This document shows, piece by piece, positions 62,712 through 64,000 of a stretch of 64,000 nucleotides of DNA. Source of the DNA: Marivirga arenosa (GTDB lineage Bacteria; Bacteroidota; Bacteroidia; Cytophagales; Cyclobacteriaceae); contig NZ_CP129968.2 of NCBI RefSeq assembly GCF_030503875.2, forward strand, positions 2,754,001 through 2,818,000, read 5' to 3'. The position numbers and the translations under genes are program-made. A model generated the notes under the pieces. It saw only the letters and a list, made by a program, of their open reading frames with translations, was not told the DNA's origin and searched no databases. Positions within the stretch are counted from its first letter, which is position 1. Each line of letters starts with the position of its first letter.

Positions 62712-64000
62712 TTAATTTGAATCGGGGCGGTAGATTTCAAACTCTACCCTCCTATTCAATCTACGGTCATCATCAGTTTGTTCATCTGAAACTACTGGTT
62801 TACTATTTCCAAAACCTTCAGCAACCACTCTACTAGGATCAATTGGGTGTAACAAAATAATATAATCACGAATTGCGTCTGCTCTTTCTTGTGACAAAGA
62901 CTTATTCCTAATCTCATCACCAGATGAATCGGTATGACCTGAAATTTTCAGTTTAAATTCAGGATAGTCCAGAAGAAAATCTACCACTTTATCCAAATCA
63001 AAATACATATCTGGCCTTAGTTTTGCAGAGTTCTCCTCAAATTCAATGGATTTGAATCTGATTTTACTGGACATTGGATCAATGTTTTTATTCATAACCG
63101 TATCACCCGAAAGGAAAAACATTTCTTCAATTCTAAATAATTCATCAGATTGCACTACCATCACATAATTAGCATTATTGATTAGATTGAATTCAAAACT
63201 CCCATCTTCTCTTGTAAACTTAGGTGCTATCTCAATTCCATTTTCGATATCGACTATTGAAACTATACCTCTGAAGGGTTTTCCTTTTACCGTATCCGTT
63301 ACAACACCACTAACTTTTGTATTCGCTCCCGGTTGAGCTTCCATTGGTAACGGGAAAGAAAATAAATCTAAATTGTGGCTTCTCATCGAGGAAGAACCAG
63401 CATAAAACAAATCTTCAGATTCAGAATCTATTGTGAAATAATATTCATCTCCTTCGGTATTGATTAATGGTCCTATATTTTGGGGTTCATCCCATAAAAA
63501 CATTTTAGAATTAGATTTATATATGTCAAAACCTCCAAAATTTAACAAATGTCCGTTTGAGCTAAAATATAGTATCTGATGTCTAGGGTGTATAAAAGGA
63601 CTCACTTCATTCCCTCTGGTATTCACTACTGGACCTAAATTTTTTGCAGCAGACCATTGCCCGTCTTCATTTTTAACTGAAAAATAAATGTCTGACAAGC
63701 CAAAGCCACCAATTCTGTCGGATGCGAAAAATAAGGTGTCACCTGTAATAGAAAGTGATGGATGAGAATCCCAGGCTTTAGAATTTAAATTGGCTCCTAG
63801 ATTCACTGCCTTACTCCAAGTGCTATCTTCTTGCAGATGTGTTTCATATAAATCACAATTACCAAAGCCATCATATGATCCGCAGCGTGCAAATATTATT
63901 TCATTTCCTTCAGCATTTAATGCTGCTGAGCCTTCATTATTCCTACTGTTTATACCTCTAATCGGGACTGCATCCTGCCACATGCCATCTATCTGAACAG
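62712..64000 (-). CDS. OmpA family protein with PD40 repeats and carboxypeptidase-like domain, 5' end outside window
   Basis: The frame is open to the window edge, so the first Met seen (63983) is not the start. Visible parts: WD40-like PD40 repeats (NAEGNEIIFARCGSYDGFG, ITGDTLFFASDRIGGFGLSD, RHQILYFSSNGHLLNFGGFD, YKSNSKM), a carboxypeptidase-type beta sandwich (KVSGVVTDTVKGKPFRGIVS) and an OmpA peptidoglycan-binding domain (KISGHTDSSGDEIRN, SLSQERADAIRDY, ARVVAEGFGNS-like segment, RRLNRRVEFEI). This layout recalls PorE of the type IX secretion system, whose TPR part would lie beyond the edge. Outer-membrane associated. Confidence 0.9.
   Translation of the reverse strand, partial: VQIDGMWQDAVPIRGINSRNNEGSAALNAEGNEIIFARCGSYDGFGNCDLYETHLQEDSTWSKAVNLGANLNSKAWDSHPSLSITGDTLFFASDRIGGFGLSDIYFSVKNEDGQWSAAKNLGPVVNTRGNEVSPFIHPRHQILYFSSNGHLLNFGGFDIYKSNSKMFLWDEPQNIGPLINTEGDEYYFTIDSESEDLFYAGSSSMRSHNLDLFSFPLPMEAQPGANTKVSGVVTDTVKGKPFRGIVSIVDIENGIEIAPKFTREDGSFEFNLINNANYVMVVQSDELFRIEEMFFLSGDTVMNKNIDPMSSKIRFKSIEFEENSAKLRPDMYFDLDKVVDFLLDYPEFKLKISGHTDSSGDEIRNKSLSQERADAIRDYIILLHPIDPSRVVAEGFGNSKPVVSDEQTDDDRRLNRRVEFEIYRPDSN

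Overview
The window is an ordinary, gene-dense stretch of an AT-rich Bacteroidota chromosome, most likely a marine gliding member of the Cytophagales (a Marivirga-like genome would fit). The lineage call is inference. It rests on the gliding protein GldC, Bacteroidota-type LptE, SecG and DUF3098 proteins, an OmpA protein with PD40 repeats at the right edge, the Lacal_2735-type small protein, the near absence of Shine-Dalgarno sites, and promoters of the Bacteroidota form TTTG/TTTC - 19 bases - TAnnTTTG. There is no phage, transposon, CRISPR array or obvious island. The part most unlike routine housekeeping is the DNA-ligase-associated repair cluster and the tRNA cluster.

Layout. 1-4.6 kb: end of a Gfo/Idh oxidoreductase, a thioesterase, lipoprotein MsrA and catalase-peroxidase KatG. 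4.9-14.5 kb (all minus strand): ArsC-like protein, HslV, pyruvate dehydrogenase E2, a Skp/OmpH chaperone, a rhomboid protease, an HDAC-type deacetylase, small conserved proteins, DinB, FabH and a gamma carbonic anhydrase. 14.6-21.8 kb (plus): YceI lipoprotein, PabB, then a probable operon miaB - sigma-54 activator - lptE - lysine-rich TPR protein - secG. 22-26.4 kb: barrel protein, YfcE-type phosphoesterase, phosphosugar mutase, HPPD. 26.5-31.5 kb: small acidic protein, membrane pyrophosphatase and a HAMP-GAF-PAS sensor with no output domain.

31.5-36.7 kb holds an ATP-dependent DNA ligase, Lhr-Core helicase, DUF2147 protein and PdeM nuclease. 36.8-38.3 kb is an ECF sigma / anti-sigma pair. 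38.4-41.9 kb is the packed ftsX - DUF3098 - uppP - truB - ribF string, followed by a CoA-transferase pair, an M48 lipoprotein protease and gldC (42-44.5 kb). 44.5-54.5 kb is mixed: PH-domain protein, barrel protein, esterase-like lipoprotein, cold-shock protein, MsrB, orphan solute-binding protein, LipB, PGI/PMI, YraN, GT9 and a PolX whose polymerase active site is degenerate. 54.6-64 kb: unknown secreted protein, pyrR-pyrB, two paralogous small proteins, a CBS-domain cysteine/cystathionine synthase, a tRNA-Lys / tRNA-Lys pseudogene / tRNA-Lys / tRNA-Leu cluster, a BatE-like TPR protein, RlmD and the end of an OmpA protein.

Themes that join the genes: oxidative damage repair (KatG, MsrA outside, MsrB inside), envelope construction (OmpH, LptE, SecG, UppP, FtsX, rhomboid, GT9), lipoate use (LipB and a two-lipoyl E2) and DNA repair (ligase cluster, PolX). 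I saw no clear new defence or mobile system. The best second-look items are the dead-polymerase PolX, the tRNA-Lys pseudogene, the ligase cluster with its inserted DUF2147 gene, terminators placed on start or stop codons, and near-leaderless promoters.
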